NCBI GenBank assembly: GCA_900556515.1
Contig: USPH01000010.1
Coordinates: forward strand, 1 to 13,609
Source of the DNA: an uncultured Collinsella sp.
GTDB lineage: Bacteria; Actinomycetota; Coriobacteriia; Coriobacteriales; Coriobacteriaceae
Direction: 5' to 3'
DNA: 13,609 nucleotides
Shown here: piece by piece, positions 1-7,837 of the stretch
Numbering within the stretch: position 1 is the first letter of the stretch
Layout: every line of letters begins with the position of its first letter
Notes under the pieces: generated by a model
What the model saw: the letters and a program-made list of their open reading frames with translations, nothing else
The model's database searches: none
What the model was told of the DNA's origin: nothing
Made by a program: the position numbers and the translations under genes

Positions 1-21
1 GGAGATGTGTATAAGAGACAG
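1..21. other. Nextera/Tn5 adapter at contig end
   Basis: Bases 3-21 are the 19-base Tn5 mosaic end used in Nextera libraries (AGATGTGTATAAGAGACAG). The preceding GG matches the end of the Nextera read-2 adapter. This is library sequence left on the contig and not genome. In the frame of the next gene it translates as MCIRDR, a known false N-terminus. Genomic sequence begins at base 22. Confidence 0.97.
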
Positions 22-1309
22 GTACAACAGCGGCCAGCTCATGATCATCTTCGGTACCGGTACCGTCAACAAGGTTTACGATGAGTTTATGGCTCTGACG
101 GGCGTTAAGGAGATCAGCGCTTCCGAGGTCAAGGGCGCCGAGGCAGACAAGAAGGGCAAGTTCTTCTCGGTCCTCAAGGTATTCTCGGACATCTTTATCC
201 CCATCATTCCCGCCTTCGTCGGCGCCGCTATCATCATCGGCCTTAAGTCGCTGATCGTTGCCAACGGCCTCTTTGGCATGGAGGGCAGCCTCGCCGATCA
301 CAGCGAGTTCCTCAAGAACCTCGCAAGCTTCTTTGCCATTATCGCCACCACGTTCGACTACCTGCCTGTCCTGGTTATGTACAGCGCAGTCAAGCGTTTT
401 GGCGGCAACCCGATTCTGGGTATCCTCGTCGGTATCGTCATGGTTCACCCGAGCCTTATGAACCGCAACACGTTCGTTATGGATCCGACGGGTGCTGAGT
501 ACTGGAACTTCGGTCCGCTCTCCATCCCCATGGTTGCTTTCCAGGGCGGCGTGTTCCCTGCAATCCTGACTGCCTGGTTTATGGCCAAGGTCGAAAAGAT
601 TGCCCAGAAGTACATCCCCGAGGTCGTCTCGTTTGTCTTTGTCCCGACCGTTACCCTGATTCTTGCTAACGTTGCCCTGTTCACCGTGTTCGGCCCGCTC
701 GGCAACCTGATCGGCGACGTCCTCGCTGGCGTAATCGATGTCCTGTACAACAGAATGGGCGTCTTTGGTGCCTTTGTCTTCGCCGCGTTCCTGCAGCCGC
801 TCGTCGTTACCGGTACGCATCAGTTCATCCAGGGTATCGAGGCCAACCTCGTTGCCACGACTGGCTTCAACTACATCCAGGCCATCTGGTCGGTTTCCAT
901 CATCGCCCAGGGCGGCGGCGCCATCGGCATGTACCTCATTCACAAGAAGCACTCCAAAGAGCGCAACATCTGCATGTCGTCCTTTATCCCGACGCTGGTC
1001 GGTATCTCCGAGCCCGCAATCTTTGCTGCAAACATGCGCTACTCGATCATCCCGTTCATCTGCGCTTGCATCGGTGCAGGCTGCGGCGGTGCCTTCGTGA
1101 AGCTCTTTGAGGTGCGCGCCATCGGTCAGGGTCTGACCGGCGTGCTTGGCCTGCTCATCGTTACGCCCGAGACGCTCGTGTGGTATGTGGCTGGCAATCT
1201 CATCGCCTTCATCGTGCCGATCGTCTTGATCTTTGCCTACAACAAGGCAAAGGGCGTGCCGACCACCGATGAAGAGGGCGCTGGCGCTGGCTTCGACGTT
1301 AGCTTCTAG
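22..1309 (+). CDS. scrA: PTS sucrose-type EIIBC permease, 5' end missing
   Basis: Membrane permease of the glucose/sucrose PTS superfamily, which imports a sugar and phosphorylates it at the inner face. What remains is the tail of the IIB domain (YNSGQLMIIFGTGTVNKVY, as in sucrose/trehalose EIIBC) and a whole IIC domain. IIC shows about ten hydrophobic segments and the family signature GISEPAIF near 1003-1026. The phospho-cysteine of IIB and the true start lie beyond the contig edge. The six residues before YNSG come from adapter. The protein ends after IIC with no IIA domain, so IIA must be supplied in trans. Sucrose specificity is inferred from the sucrose-6-phosphate hydrolase gene 95 bases downstream on the same strand. 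Trehalose or another glucoside is the main alternative. Confidence 0.88.
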
Positions 1310-1350
1310 TTGAGCCGTTCAGCGTAATGTGCGGATAAGTCCATTTGGGG

Positions 1351-1384
1351 AAGGGCGTTCGGCTCGTGTGAGTCGAGCGTCCTT
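1351..1384 (+). terminator. Hairpin between permease and hydrolase genes
   Basis: GGGCGTTCGGC (1353-1363) pairs with GTCGAGCGTCC (1372-1382), an 11-bp stem with three G-T wobbles and an 8-base loop. AA and TT on the flanks extend it. Only three T follow (TTTCC), so it would be a weak terminator. It may instead limit read-through or protect the 3' end of the permease message within one operon. Confidence 0.45.
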
Positions 1385-1404
1385 TCCTATAGACGAGAAG
1401 GTCA

Positions 1405-2853
1405 ATGGTGATGTTTAATCAAAAAAACAAGGTGATGCGTGCGGACTATGAGCAGTGGCGTGCCGGACAGGATGAGACGGCGGCTCGCATCGCGTCCGAC
1501 CCCGATAGGCTTTTGTTCCATGTGGAGCCTGAGCTTGGTTGGCTCAACGACCCCAATGGTTTGGTTCAGATTGGTGATACGTATCACATCTATCATCAAT
1601 ACGATCCGTTCGATGCTGCGCATGGCGGTCCAGTGCTTTGGAACCATCTGACGACAAAGGATTTTGTGACGTACGAGAATCACGGTCCCGTGCTGTTCCC
1701 CGATTCCAATTTGGATTCGAGTGGAGCGTATTCTGGTTCTGCCTTTGTACGTGATGGCAAGATTCACTACTTCTATACCGGCAACGTTAAGCATTTTGAC
1801 CGTGATGATTACGACTACGTGTTGACGGGCCGTGAGCAAAACCAGATTCATATGGTTGCCGAGAATCCCGACGAATTGGGCGAGAAGCGCATAGCTGTTG
1901 GGCCGGTCGATTACCCCGACGATATCGGTACGCACGTGCGCGACCCCAAGATCCTTGAACACGACGGTATCTACTACATGGTTCTGGGCGCTCGTACGAA
2001 AGACGACCGTGGCTGCGTGCTTGTCTATACCTCGCGCAATCTTGAGGACTGGAGCTATGCGACGCGCATTGAGTTGGGCGAGAAGTTTGGCTTTATGTGG
2101 GAGTGCCCCGATCTGTTTGAGCTCGATGGCGAGCTTATTCTCGTTTGCTGTCCGCAGGGTGTGCCTGCCGATGGTTGGCGTTACCGCAATCCGCATCAGT
2201 GCGTGTGGTTCCCCATCGAGGCCGATTGGGAGGCGCCGAGCTTTAAAATCGTCGGGAAGGGCATGCCCCCGATGGTCGATGCCGGTTTTGATTTCTATGC
2301 CCCGCAGTCCTTTGAGGACGCTGCGGGTCGGCGTTTGATGATCGGATGGTCGGGTTGCCCCGATGCGACGACAGAAAGCCCGACGGCGGCGCGCGGGTGG
2401 CAGTGCGCGCTGACGATGCCGAGAGAGCTGAGCATGCGCGGCGGCAAGCTCTGCCAGTGGCCGGCGCACGAGATTGAGAGGATGCGCGGCGATTGCGTTC
2501 GTGCTGTAGGCGGTGAGACCGTTGAGGAGCCGGGACGCCTGTTTGATGTCGTGGTTTCCTGCGAGGGAGCCAAGATGATCGAGCTCGAAATCCGCAAGGG
2601 TGTCTTTGTGCGTTATACGGACGGGATGCTTACCCTCGATATGGGCGACGAAGGCTATGGACGCGACCAGAGGTCGATCGAGCTCGGCGAACTTCGCGAC
2701 CTGCGCGTGCTTTCGGACACTACGATGGTCGAGATTTTTGCCAACGGTGGCGAGGCGGCACTTACGAGCCGTACCTATTCGCCGGCGGTTCCGGCGATGG
2801 AGCTGCACGCCGAGGGTGCGGCGTCGATGGATTTCTACCGCCTCGCTCATTAA
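1405..2853 (+). CDS. scrB: Sucrose-6-phosphate hydrolase (GH32)
   Basis: Cytoplasmic glycoside hydrolase family 32 enzyme that splits sucrose 6-phosphate, the PTS product, into glucose 6-phosphate and fructose. All three catalytic motifs are present: WLNDPNG at residues 46-52 (nucleophile Asp49), RDPK at 179-182 (transition-state Asp180) and WECPD at 232-236 (acid/base Glu233). The five-bladed propeller is followed by the usual C-terminal beta-sandwich. At 482 residues the length is normal, and no signal peptide is seen. The start is uncertain: GAGAAGG (1395-1401) lies only 3 bases before ATG 1405 but 9 before ATG 1411, and the second may be the real start (MFNQKNK). Position after the EIIBC gene supports a sucrose operon. 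A fructan-acting GH32 is less likely because the protein is intracellular. Confidence 0.93.
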   Translation: MVMFNQKNKVMRADYEQWRAGQDETAARIASDPDRLLFHVEPELGWLNDPNGLVQIGDTYHIYHQYDPFDAAHGGPVLWNHLTTKDFVTYENHGPVLFPDSNLDSSGAYSGSAFVRDGKIHYFYTGNVKHFDRDDYDYVLTGREQNQIHMVAENPDELGEKRIAVGPVDYPDDIGTHVRDPKILEHDGIYYMVLGARTKDDRGCVLVYTSRNLEDWSYATRIELGEKFGFMWECPDLFELDGELILVCCPQGVPADGWRYRNPHQCVWFPIEADWEAPSFKIVGKGMPPMVDAGFDFYAPQSFEDAAGRRLMIGWSGCPDATTESPTAARGWQCALTMPRELSMRGGKLCQWPAHEIERMRGDCVRAVGGETVEEPGRLFDVVVSCEGAKMIELEIRKGVFVRYTDGMLTLDMGDEGYGRDQRSIELGELRDLRVLSDTTMVEIFANGGEAALTSRTYSPAVPAMELHAEGAASMDFYRLAH

Positions 2854-2939
2854 CCGTGCATGGAGCACGATTGGACTTGTTGGGCGGAATGTGTCGCAGT
2901 TGCCGCGGCCAGCTACCGCTTATCGCGTATAGCGACCGT

Positions 2940-2979
2940 TTGCGGAATAAGTAACACTCCTTAATAAACCGTGTAGAAT
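2940..2979 (+). promoter_or_regulatory. Candidate promoter for the DegV gene
   Basis: Two overlapping possibilities: TTGCGG (2940-2945) with TAATAA (2962-2967) at 16-base spacing, or a TAGAAT -10 box (2974-2979) with only a poor -35. The stretch is AT-rich compared with its surroundings and sits just before the structured leader at 3006. No transcription start can be fixed from sequence alone. Confidence 0.35.
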
Positions 2980-3005
2980 CTCAGATAAGCACGGAGTTTT
3001 CCAGG

Positions 3006-3062
3006 GAGACGCTGTCCTTTGTTGTGCGCAAGGGGCGGCGTCTCTTTGGCGCTTGGACGCCG
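3006..3062 (+). promoter_or_regulatory. Leader with two mutually exclusive hairpins
   Basis: GAGACGC (3006-3012) can pair with GCGTCTC (3038-3044), with an inner CCTT/AAGG stem. Alternatively CGGCGTC (3036-3042) can pair with GACGCCG (3056-3062). The two stems share 3038-3042, so only one can form. This is the layout of an attenuator or antiterminator switch, or a control on translation of the downstream DegV gene. Neither stem is followed by a clear T run. No named riboswitch class was recognised. Confidence 0.4.
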
Positions 3063-3129
3063 TTGTGCAACAGTGCGGCGGCGCGTGTCATGTATTGAAA
3101 AGCCAACGTCGAGATGGGTCGTGATAATA

Positions 3130-3984
3130 ATGGGCAAGTACGTAATCGTGGTTGAGTCTGGGTCGGATGTGACGCCGGAGCTCTGCGAGCGCTACGGCAT
3201 CGTGCGCGTGCCTATGCATGTCACGATTGGTGACGAGACCGTCGAGGACGGCTCGATCGATCCGCTCGAGATTTATTCGCGCTGCAACGAGTTTGGCGTG
3301 ATGCCCAAGACCAGCGGCTGCGCACCTGCGGATTTTGCTCACGTGTACGACCGCATTCACGCTGAGCAGCCCGACGCGACTATTTTGCATCTTGCATATT
3401 CCGAGGCCACGACCTGTTCGCATCAGTCCTCAAAGATTGCGGCCCAGGGGCGCGACTACGTGTTCTCCATGGACACGCGCTTTGTCTCGGTAGGCCAGTC
3501 GCTTGTTGTCGTCGAGACCGCCAAATACATCGAGGCTCACCCCGATGCCACCGTCGACGAGATCTTTGCATTTACGAACTCCGTCATGGACCGTGTGCTG
3601 CTGGGCTTTGTTCCTACCGACCTAGCCTTTCTTAAGGCGGGCGGTCGTCTGTCCAACGTCGCGTTCCTTGGCGCCCACCTGCTCAAGATTAAGCCCTGCA
3701 TTGAGGTGACGGGCGGTAAGTTTGTGGCGACCAAGAAGTTCCGCGGCTCTATGCTCAAGTGCGCCCGCGCCTTTATTGACCACATGGTTGCGAAGGGCGA
3801 GATTGACTACTCGCACATTGGCCTGGCGTATTCGGTAGGCCTTTCCCAGGAGCTGCGCGACGACATGGAAGTCTATGCGCACGACCTGGGCTTTAAAGAC
3901 GTTACCTGGACTCAGGTCGGCGGTGTCATCTCGAGCCATTGCGGCCCGACCGCCTTCGGTGCGGTGCTCACGCTCAAGGCGTAA
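3130..3984 (+). CDS. DegV family fatty-acid-binding protein
   Basis: DegV-fold cytoplasmic protein. Family members bind a long-chain fatty acid, and in Firmicutes the FakB members present it to the kinase FakA. Visible signs are the N-terminal strand IVVESGSDVTPELCERYGI, the TSGCAPADF segment where the family has its TSQP-like lipid-headgroup loop, LGFVPTDLAFLKAGGRLSN with the conserved LKxGGR motif, KIKP, and a C-terminal GPTAFG. From ATG 3130 it has 284 residues, the usual length. An in-frame extension back to 3019 was rejected because it is basic, unlike the family, and overlaps the leader hairpins. Shine-Dalgarno pairing is weak (GAGATGGG at 3111-3118). No fakA-like kinase gene is present, so the partner is unknown. 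A short AGGCGA/TCGCCT hairpin (3992-4010) follows the stop. Confidence 0.88.
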   Translation: MGKYVIVVESGSDVTPELCERYGIVRVPMHVTIGDETVEDGSIDPLEIYSRCNEFGVMPKTSGCAPADFAHVYDRIHAEQPDATILHLAYSEATTCSHQSSKIAAQGRDYVFSMDTRFVSVGQSLVVVETAKYIEAHPDATVDEIFAFTNSVMDRVLLGFVPTDLAFLKAGGRLSNVAFLGAHLLKIKPCIEVTGGKFVATKKFRGSMLKCARAFIDHMVAKGEIDYSHIGLAYSVGLSQELRDDMEVYAHDLGFKDVTWTQVGGVISSHCGPTAFGAVLTLKA

Positions 3985-4062
3985 AGGCTGTAGGCGAGCA
4001 TTCTTCGCCTTCACATCTCGACATGGGCTCCCGTCACGGTAATGGGGGATAGATTAAAACGT

Positions 4063-4111
4063 GCCATTCTAGCCCGAGACGTTTAAACGCAAACGTATGG
4101 GCTAGAATGGC
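4063..4111. repeat. Nested perfect palindrome upstream of pflA
   Basis: Outer arms GCCATTCTAGCCC (4063-4075) and GGGCTAGAATGGC (4099-4111) match perfectly over 13 bp. Inside, ACGTTT (4079-4084) and AAACGT (4091-4096) form a second perfect arm pair with a 6-base loop. Each outer arm carries TAGAAT, on opposite strands. It ends 46 bases before the pflA start, so it could be an operator for that gene, or the end of the DegV transcript. No T run follows. Confidence 0.7.
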
Positions 4112-4157
4112 TCTGGCATTTATGTAGCTAAAATCAAAGAGAGGCAAGGTAGCGGGA

Positions 4158-4976
4158 ATGGCTGAGATGACGCTCGAGGGTGTGGACGCTCGTCCTGAGG
4201 ACTCCGCGTTTGCCCTGGGCCGCGTGCATTCGATTGAGACGATGGGAACGGTCGATGGACCCGGCATCCGCTTTGTGGTGTTTGTTCAGGGCTGCCCCAT
4301 GCGTTGTGCGTATTGCCACAACCCCGATACCTGGTCGGTTAACGGCGGCACCATGGTGACCGTCGAGCACCTGATGGACGAGTTTCAGAGCAACCATGAG
4401 TTTTACCGCAGCGGTGGTATTACGGTATCCGGCGGCGAGCCGCTCTTGCAGCCCGCGTTTTTAGCCGACCTGTTCCGTGCAATGCACAACAACCCCGATG
4501 GCCGCGTGCATACCTGCCTCGACAGCTGCGGCTATGCGTTTGACCCCAACCATCCCGAGAAGTTCGATACTGTTCTCAACGAGACCGACATGGAGATGCT
4601 CGACATCAAGCATGCCGATCCCGTTGAGCATAAAAAGCTGACCGGTTGCGATCCCGCACGCATTCTGGCGTTTGGTGATGAGCTTGCCCGTCGCAAGATT
4701 AAGGTCGTTATCCGCCACGTGGTGGTGCCCGGCATTACCGATACGGTTGAGGAGTGCGAGGCGCTCGGCCGCCTCATCGCTCCATGGCACAACGTGGTGG
4801 GCCTGGAAATGCTGCCGTATCACACGATGGGTGTCGTCAAGTACGAGCAATTGGGCATTCCCTATAAGCTCGAGGGCGTTCCACAGATGGATACCGCGCG
4901 CATGCCCGAGCTGCGCAACGCCGTCATGACGGGCATGAAAAAGCGTCGCGCGGAACTCAAAAACGCTATCGGATAG
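4158..4976 (+). CDS. pflA: Pyruvate formate-lyase activating enzyme
   Basis: Radical SAM activase that uses S-adenosylmethionine and a [4Fe-4S] cluster to install the glycyl radical on pyruvate formate-lyase, enabling anaerobic conversion of pyruvate to acetyl-CoA and formate. The cluster motif CxxxCxxC is Cys46-Pro-Met-Arg-Cys50-Ala-Tyr-Cys53, preceded by the activase signature ETMGTVDGPGIRFVVF (27-42). The SAM-binding GGE motif is in SGGEPLLQP (91-99). At 272 residues it is slightly longer than typical PflA (about 245-250), the excess being the N-terminal 20 residues. ATG 4158 is chosen for AAGG at 4146-4149, 8 bases upstream. The lyase gene pflB, often adjacent, is not downstream here. The gene appears to be transcribed alone. 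An activase for another glycyl radical enzyme is possible but less likely, because there is no ferredoxin-like insert. Confidence 0.92.
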   Translation: MAEMTLEGVDARPEDSAFALGRVHSIETMGTVDGPGIRFVVFVQGCPMRCAYCHNPDTWSVNGGTMVTVEHLMDEFQSNHEFYRSGGITVSGGEPLLQPAFLADLFRAMHNNPDGRVHTCLDSCGYAFDPNHPEKFDTVLNETDMEMLDIKHADPVEHKKLTGCDPARILAFGDELARRKIKVVIRHVVVPGITDTVEECEALGRLIAPWHNVVGLEMLPYHTMGVVKYEQLGIPYKLEGVPQMDTARMPELRNAVMTGMKKRRAELKNAIG

Positions 4977-4991
4977 CATGCCATTTTCGTT

Positions 4992-5040
4992 CCCCAAGGG
5001 CACTCATTGGGGACAGACTTAAATGAGTGCCCCTGGGCAC
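4992..5040. repeat. Cluster of overlapping inverted repeats, REP-like
   Basis: Three arm pairs overlap: CCCCAA (4992-4997) with TTGGGG (5007-5012); GGGCACTCATT (4998-5008) with AATGAGTGCCC (5022-5032), perfect over 11 bp; and GTGCCC (5027-5032) with GGGCAC (5035-5040). They compete for the same bases. The element starts 16 bases after the pflA stop and could end that transcript. The GGGGACAGACTT/GAGTGCCC wording resembles repetitive extragenic palindromes tied to RAYT transposases in other genomes; that link is from memory and untested. Confidence 0.5.
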
Positions 5041-5175
5041 CTAGTTGATTGCTAAAGAGCCCCGTCCTTAAAAGACTGCTCTCTGGGTTGCGGTGAGATG
5101 CGCAACAGAATCGTGCCATTTGGATAAATACGCTTGTGGTTTCTTTAAAGACACCTTAAACGCCGCTGAATATCT

Positions 5176-5203
5176 TTGGAAAGAAATGCCTGCTCGGTAT
5201 CAT
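5176..5203 (+). promoter_or_regulatory. Candidate promoter for the serine hydrolase gene
   Basis: TTGGAA (5176-5181) and TATCAT (5198-5203) are separated by 16 bases and lie 37 bases before the GTG start. A similar GGTACCATAC stretch (6392-6401) precedes mtnN, so GGTAYCATAC may be the local -10 style. Confidence 0.38.
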
Positions 5204-5240
5204 ACTGCTCGTATATAAACGGTGGCAGTCAGGAGACCAC

Positions 5241-6359
5241 GTGCGAAACATCGCATCGCGGGACGAGTATGTGCCGCAGCATGGCAGCAGATATAAGACG
5301 AAGGGCACGTCTTCGCGTGGCCTTGCCGGCGCTCGCATCCGCGTGAGGAAGATTGCCGCCATTGGGATGCTAACGTCGGCGGTTATTATCCTCGGAATTA
5401 CCGTTAAAACCTACGCCTCGGAGCGAACGGTGCGCCCAGATGCGTCAACGGTACAGCTGCAAAACGAGAAGGTTTCAAAGTCCAAAGCGTCGGCAGATCA
5501 AGCTCTGTCGACGGCAGATCTCAAGACGAGACTTTCGAAGGCGGACTTCAACGATATCCCTTCGGGTGATACCGTTCGGACCTTCTCGTTGGTGGATAAC
5601 AAGACTCCTGCCTTGGAGGATGAGAGCCTTGCCTCGCTCCAGGATGCCCTGTGTCGGGCGCAGGAGCTGGGCGACGTGGGTGTAGTGTTCTACGACCTAT
5701 CGAGCGGTAGGGGCGTGACGTATAACGCCGATGTCGAGGTGTATGGAGCGAGCAGCTACAAAGCGCTGTATGCGCTCTATATTTGCGAGACGTTGGTCGA
5801 ATCGGGGCGGGTGTCGCTCGATGGGCCTTTAGCCACGTATGGTGGTTGCAGCATGGGCTGGCAGACGGTGCGCGACCTTATCGAGAATGCCGTCGCCAAC
5901 TCAGACAACGATTCGTTTATCGCGTTACGCGCGGCGTTTGACCATGATGGCTATGAGGATTGGATTGCCAATCTGGGTGTTGATGACGAAACGGCACTGA
6001 ATCCGATGAGTGATTTTCCGACCTACTGCCCGCGCACTTCTGCGAGGTTATGGCGTGAGATGAGCGAGTATCTGAGCATGGATACCGAGACTTCACAGTG
6101 GTTGTCGGGCCTTCTGACATCAACATCGCGCTCGTTTATTCGCGATGGCATTGCGGACGAGCAGGTTTTGGTGCGCAACAAGGCAGGCTGGATTAGCGAG
6201 GATGGTTACTATTCGACATGCGATGCAGGCCTCATCGACATCGATGGCCGTACCTATGTCATGAGCGTCATGACATCGATGCCATGGAGTGACCGTTCGA
6301 GCGAGGTTACGGCCGCGATTGCAAAGGCTCTGTTTGATACGCGAGCTGCACTGGCTTAG
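5241..6359 (+). CDS. Membrane-anchored class A beta-lactamase-like serine hydrolase
   Basis: Penicillin-recognising serine hydrolase of the class A beta-lactamase family, expected outside the cytoplasmic membrane. The start is GTG 5241 with AGGAG at 5231-5235. Residues 1-35 are basic and cytoplasmic. Residues about 37-58 form one hydrophobic helix with no lipobox, so an uncleaved anchor is likely, though cleavage after TYA is possible. A polar, probably flexible linker runs to about 125. The catalytic domain shows SSYK (171-174, SxxK nucleophile Ser171), SDN (221-223), ETALN (250-254, matching the ExxLN deacylation motif) and KAG (314-316, in place of KTG). SxxK-to-SDN spacing is 50 residues against 60 in TEM-type enzymes, so it is a compact, divergent member. 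It may be a true beta-lactamase or a cell-wall-related esterase or peptidase; motifs alone do not decide. Confidence 0.85.
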   Translation: MRNIASRDEYVPQHGSRYKTKGTSSRGLAGARIRVRKIAAIGMLTSAVIILGITVKTYASERTVRPDASTVQLQNEKVSKSKASADQALSTADLKTRLSKADFNDIPSGDTVRTFSLVDNKTPALEDESLASLQDALCRAQELGDVGVVFYDLSSGRGVTYNADVEVYGASSYKALYALYICETLVESGRVSLDGPLATYGGCSMGWQTVRDLIENAVANSDNDSFIALRAAFDHDGYEDWIANLGVDDETALNPMSDFPTYCPRTSARLWREMSEYLSMDTETSQWLSGLLTSTSRSFIRDGIADEQVLVRNKAGWISEDGYYSTCDAGLIDIDGRTYVMSVMTSMPWSDRSSEVTAAIAKALFDTRAALA

Positions 6360-6437
6360 CGTGTTCGTTTGGCGAGGTCAAACAAAATGCTGGTACCATA
6401 CCTTGGTTGAGAATTTCGTATAGGTTTGGGGAATGGT

Positions 6438-7178
6438 ATGGCTACCATCGCGATTATCGGTGCGCTCGAAAAAGAGATCATGCAGATTAAGGAAGAGCTG
6501 AGCGACGTTTGCGAGGCACGGGAGGCGGGCTTGACCGTTGTGAGCGGTGAGCTCGACGGCCTGACAGTTGTCGCCACAACGGCGGGCATGGGCACGGTGA
6601 ACGCCGCTGCTGCAACACAGCACCTCATTAGCAAGTATGCTCCGCAGGCTGTTGTGTTTTCGGGCATTGCGGGCGGTTTGAACCCCAAGCTCCATATCGA
6701 CGACGTGGTCATTGGCAAACGCCTACGCTATCTGGATACCGATACCGCGCTTATCGCCGAGTCCGCACCGGGGCTCGAGGAGTTTGGCTCGACGCCCGCG
6801 CTGGTCGATATTGCCGCCGACGTGCTTGCTGAGCGTGGGTTTGTTGACGCTTCGAAAAATGCAGTCGCTTCGAATGAGGGCACCAAGCAGTTCCTGGTCG
6901 GCACGATTGCCACGGGTAACCGTTTTGTGACGGGCGCCGCCATGCGCAACGACGCTATCGAGGCGACGCATGCCGATTGTGTCGGCATGGAGGGCGCGGC
7001 AATTGCCCATGTCGCAACCAAAAATGGTGTCGATTGCCTGGTGTTGCGCGCTATCAGCGATAATTGTGACGAGGCGTACGATGCAATTTGCGAGCGAGAG
7101 TTCGATCTGTTCGAGTACGCGCGTGTCGCAAGTGACATTACGCTCGATATCGTCCGCCGCATTGCCGCTGCGCAATAG
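6438..7178 (+). CDS. mtnN: MTA/SAH nucleosidase
   Basis: Cytoplasmic 5'-methylthioadenosine/S-adenosylhomocysteine nucleosidase (Pfs), which removes adenine from MTA and SAH in methionine salvage and methyl-cycle detoxification. In SAH breakdown the product, S-ribosylhomocysteine, is the LuxS substrate. Visible motifs: GALEKEI (8-14) holding the N-terminal catalytic Glu11, VFSGIAGG (73-80), the purine and ribose loop VGMEGAAIA (182-190) with Glu185, and RAISDN (204-209) with the general acid Asp208. The protein has 246 residues, slightly longer than the E. coli enzyme. ATG 6438 is chosen because GGGGA (6428-6432) is 5 bases upstream; the in-frame TTG at 6426 lies inside the ribosome site. engB follows after 38 bases on the same strand, so co-transcription is likely. 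No luxS is in the window. Confidence 0.93.
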   Translation: MATIAIIGALEKEIMQIKEELSDVCEAREAGLTVVSGELDGLTVVATTAGMGTVNAAAATQHLISKYAPQAVVFSGIAGGLNPKLHIDDVVIGKRLRYLDTDTALIAESAPGLEEFGSTPALVDIAADVLAERGFVDASKNAVASNEGTKQFLVGTIATGNRFVTGAAMRNDAIEATHADCVGMEGAAIAHVATKNGVDCLVLRAISDNCDEAYDAICEREFDLFEYARVASDITLDIVRRIAAAQ

Positions 7179-7216
7179 CGCGTCTATTTGTAAGAACCTA
7201 CGACCAAGGAGTGTCC

Positions 7217-7807
7217 ATGGCCGATTCCATTAACTACCAGCTTGCCAAGTTCGTCGCCAGCTATGGCAAGGTTTCGCAGATTCCCGAGTCCACCTGCCCC
7301 GAGGTGAGCTTTGTCGGCCGCTCCAACGTGGGCAAGTCGTCGATTATGAACAAGCTATTTGGCCGCAAGAACCTAGTCAAGGTTTCCAGTACGCCGGGCA
7401 AGACGAGCAACATCAACTTCTTTGAGGCCGACGACGTGCATTTCGTGGACCTGCCGGGTTACGGTTTCGCCCGTCGCTCCAAGGCCGAGCGCGACCGCTG
7501 GGCCGAGCTTATCGGCGACTTTTTCGACTCCGAGCGCAGCTTTAACTTGGTCGTCTCGCTGGTGGACATTCGTCACGATCCCAGCAAGCTCGATCATGAC
7601 ATGATCGACTACCTGCAGGGCAATGGGTTCAACTTTATCGTCTGCCTCACCAAGGCCGACAAGCTCAGTCGCACCCAGCAGGCCCGCCAGGCAGCAGCCA
7701 TCAAAAAGCAGCTCAACGTTCCGGCCGAGAACGTAATCATCACAAGCTCCCAGACCGGCACCGGCATCGACGAACTCAAGCGCCGCATCGCCGAAGCCTG
7801 CCTCTAG
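7217..7807 (+). CDS. engB: Ribosome biogenesis GTPase EngB/YsxC
   Basis: Small TRAFAC GTPase needed for assembly of the large ribosomal subunit. The G motifs appear in order: G1 GRSNVGKS (34-41), G2 TPGKT (59-63), G3 DLPGYG (78-83), G4 TKAD (145-148) and G5 SSQTG (177-181). The YGFARRSKAERDRW stretch after G3 is typical of this family. The length, 196 residues, is standard. ATG 7217 is preferred over in-frame GTG 7211, because AAGGAG (7206-7211) is 5 bases from ATG and overlaps the GTG. It probably shares a transcript with mtnN. It is the last housekeeping gene before the AT-richer accessory stretch; the hairpin at 7838 begins 30 bases after its stop. Confidence 0.96.
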   Translation: MADSINYQLAKFVASYGKVSQIPESTCPEVSFVGRSNVGKSSIMNKLFGRKNLVKVSSTPGKTSNINFFEADDVHFVDLPGYGFARRSKAERDRWAELIGDFFDSERSFNLVVSLVDIRHDPSKLDHDMIDYLQGNGFNFIVCLTKADKLSRTQQARQAAAIKKQLNVPAENVIITSSQTGTGIDELKRRIAEACL

Positions 7808-7837
7808 TCAGGGTTAAACCGTCAAAAGCCCCCGTTC

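Noticed and set aside
1402..2868. A 488-codon open frame on the - strand opposite scrB
   Set aside because: It lies over the GH32 gene with all catalytic motifs on +, has no ribosome site, and its composition (His/Arg/Ile-rich, no domains) is that of an antisense shadow in high-GC DNA.
3019..3129. N-terminal extension of the DegV protein by 37 residues
   Set aside because: The extension is basic and unlike the family, overlaps paired leader stems, and the normal family start is the Met at 3130.
6367..6383. GTTTG/CAAAC inverted repeat before mtnN
   Set aside because: Only five pairs around a 7-base loop; expected by chance in a window of this size.
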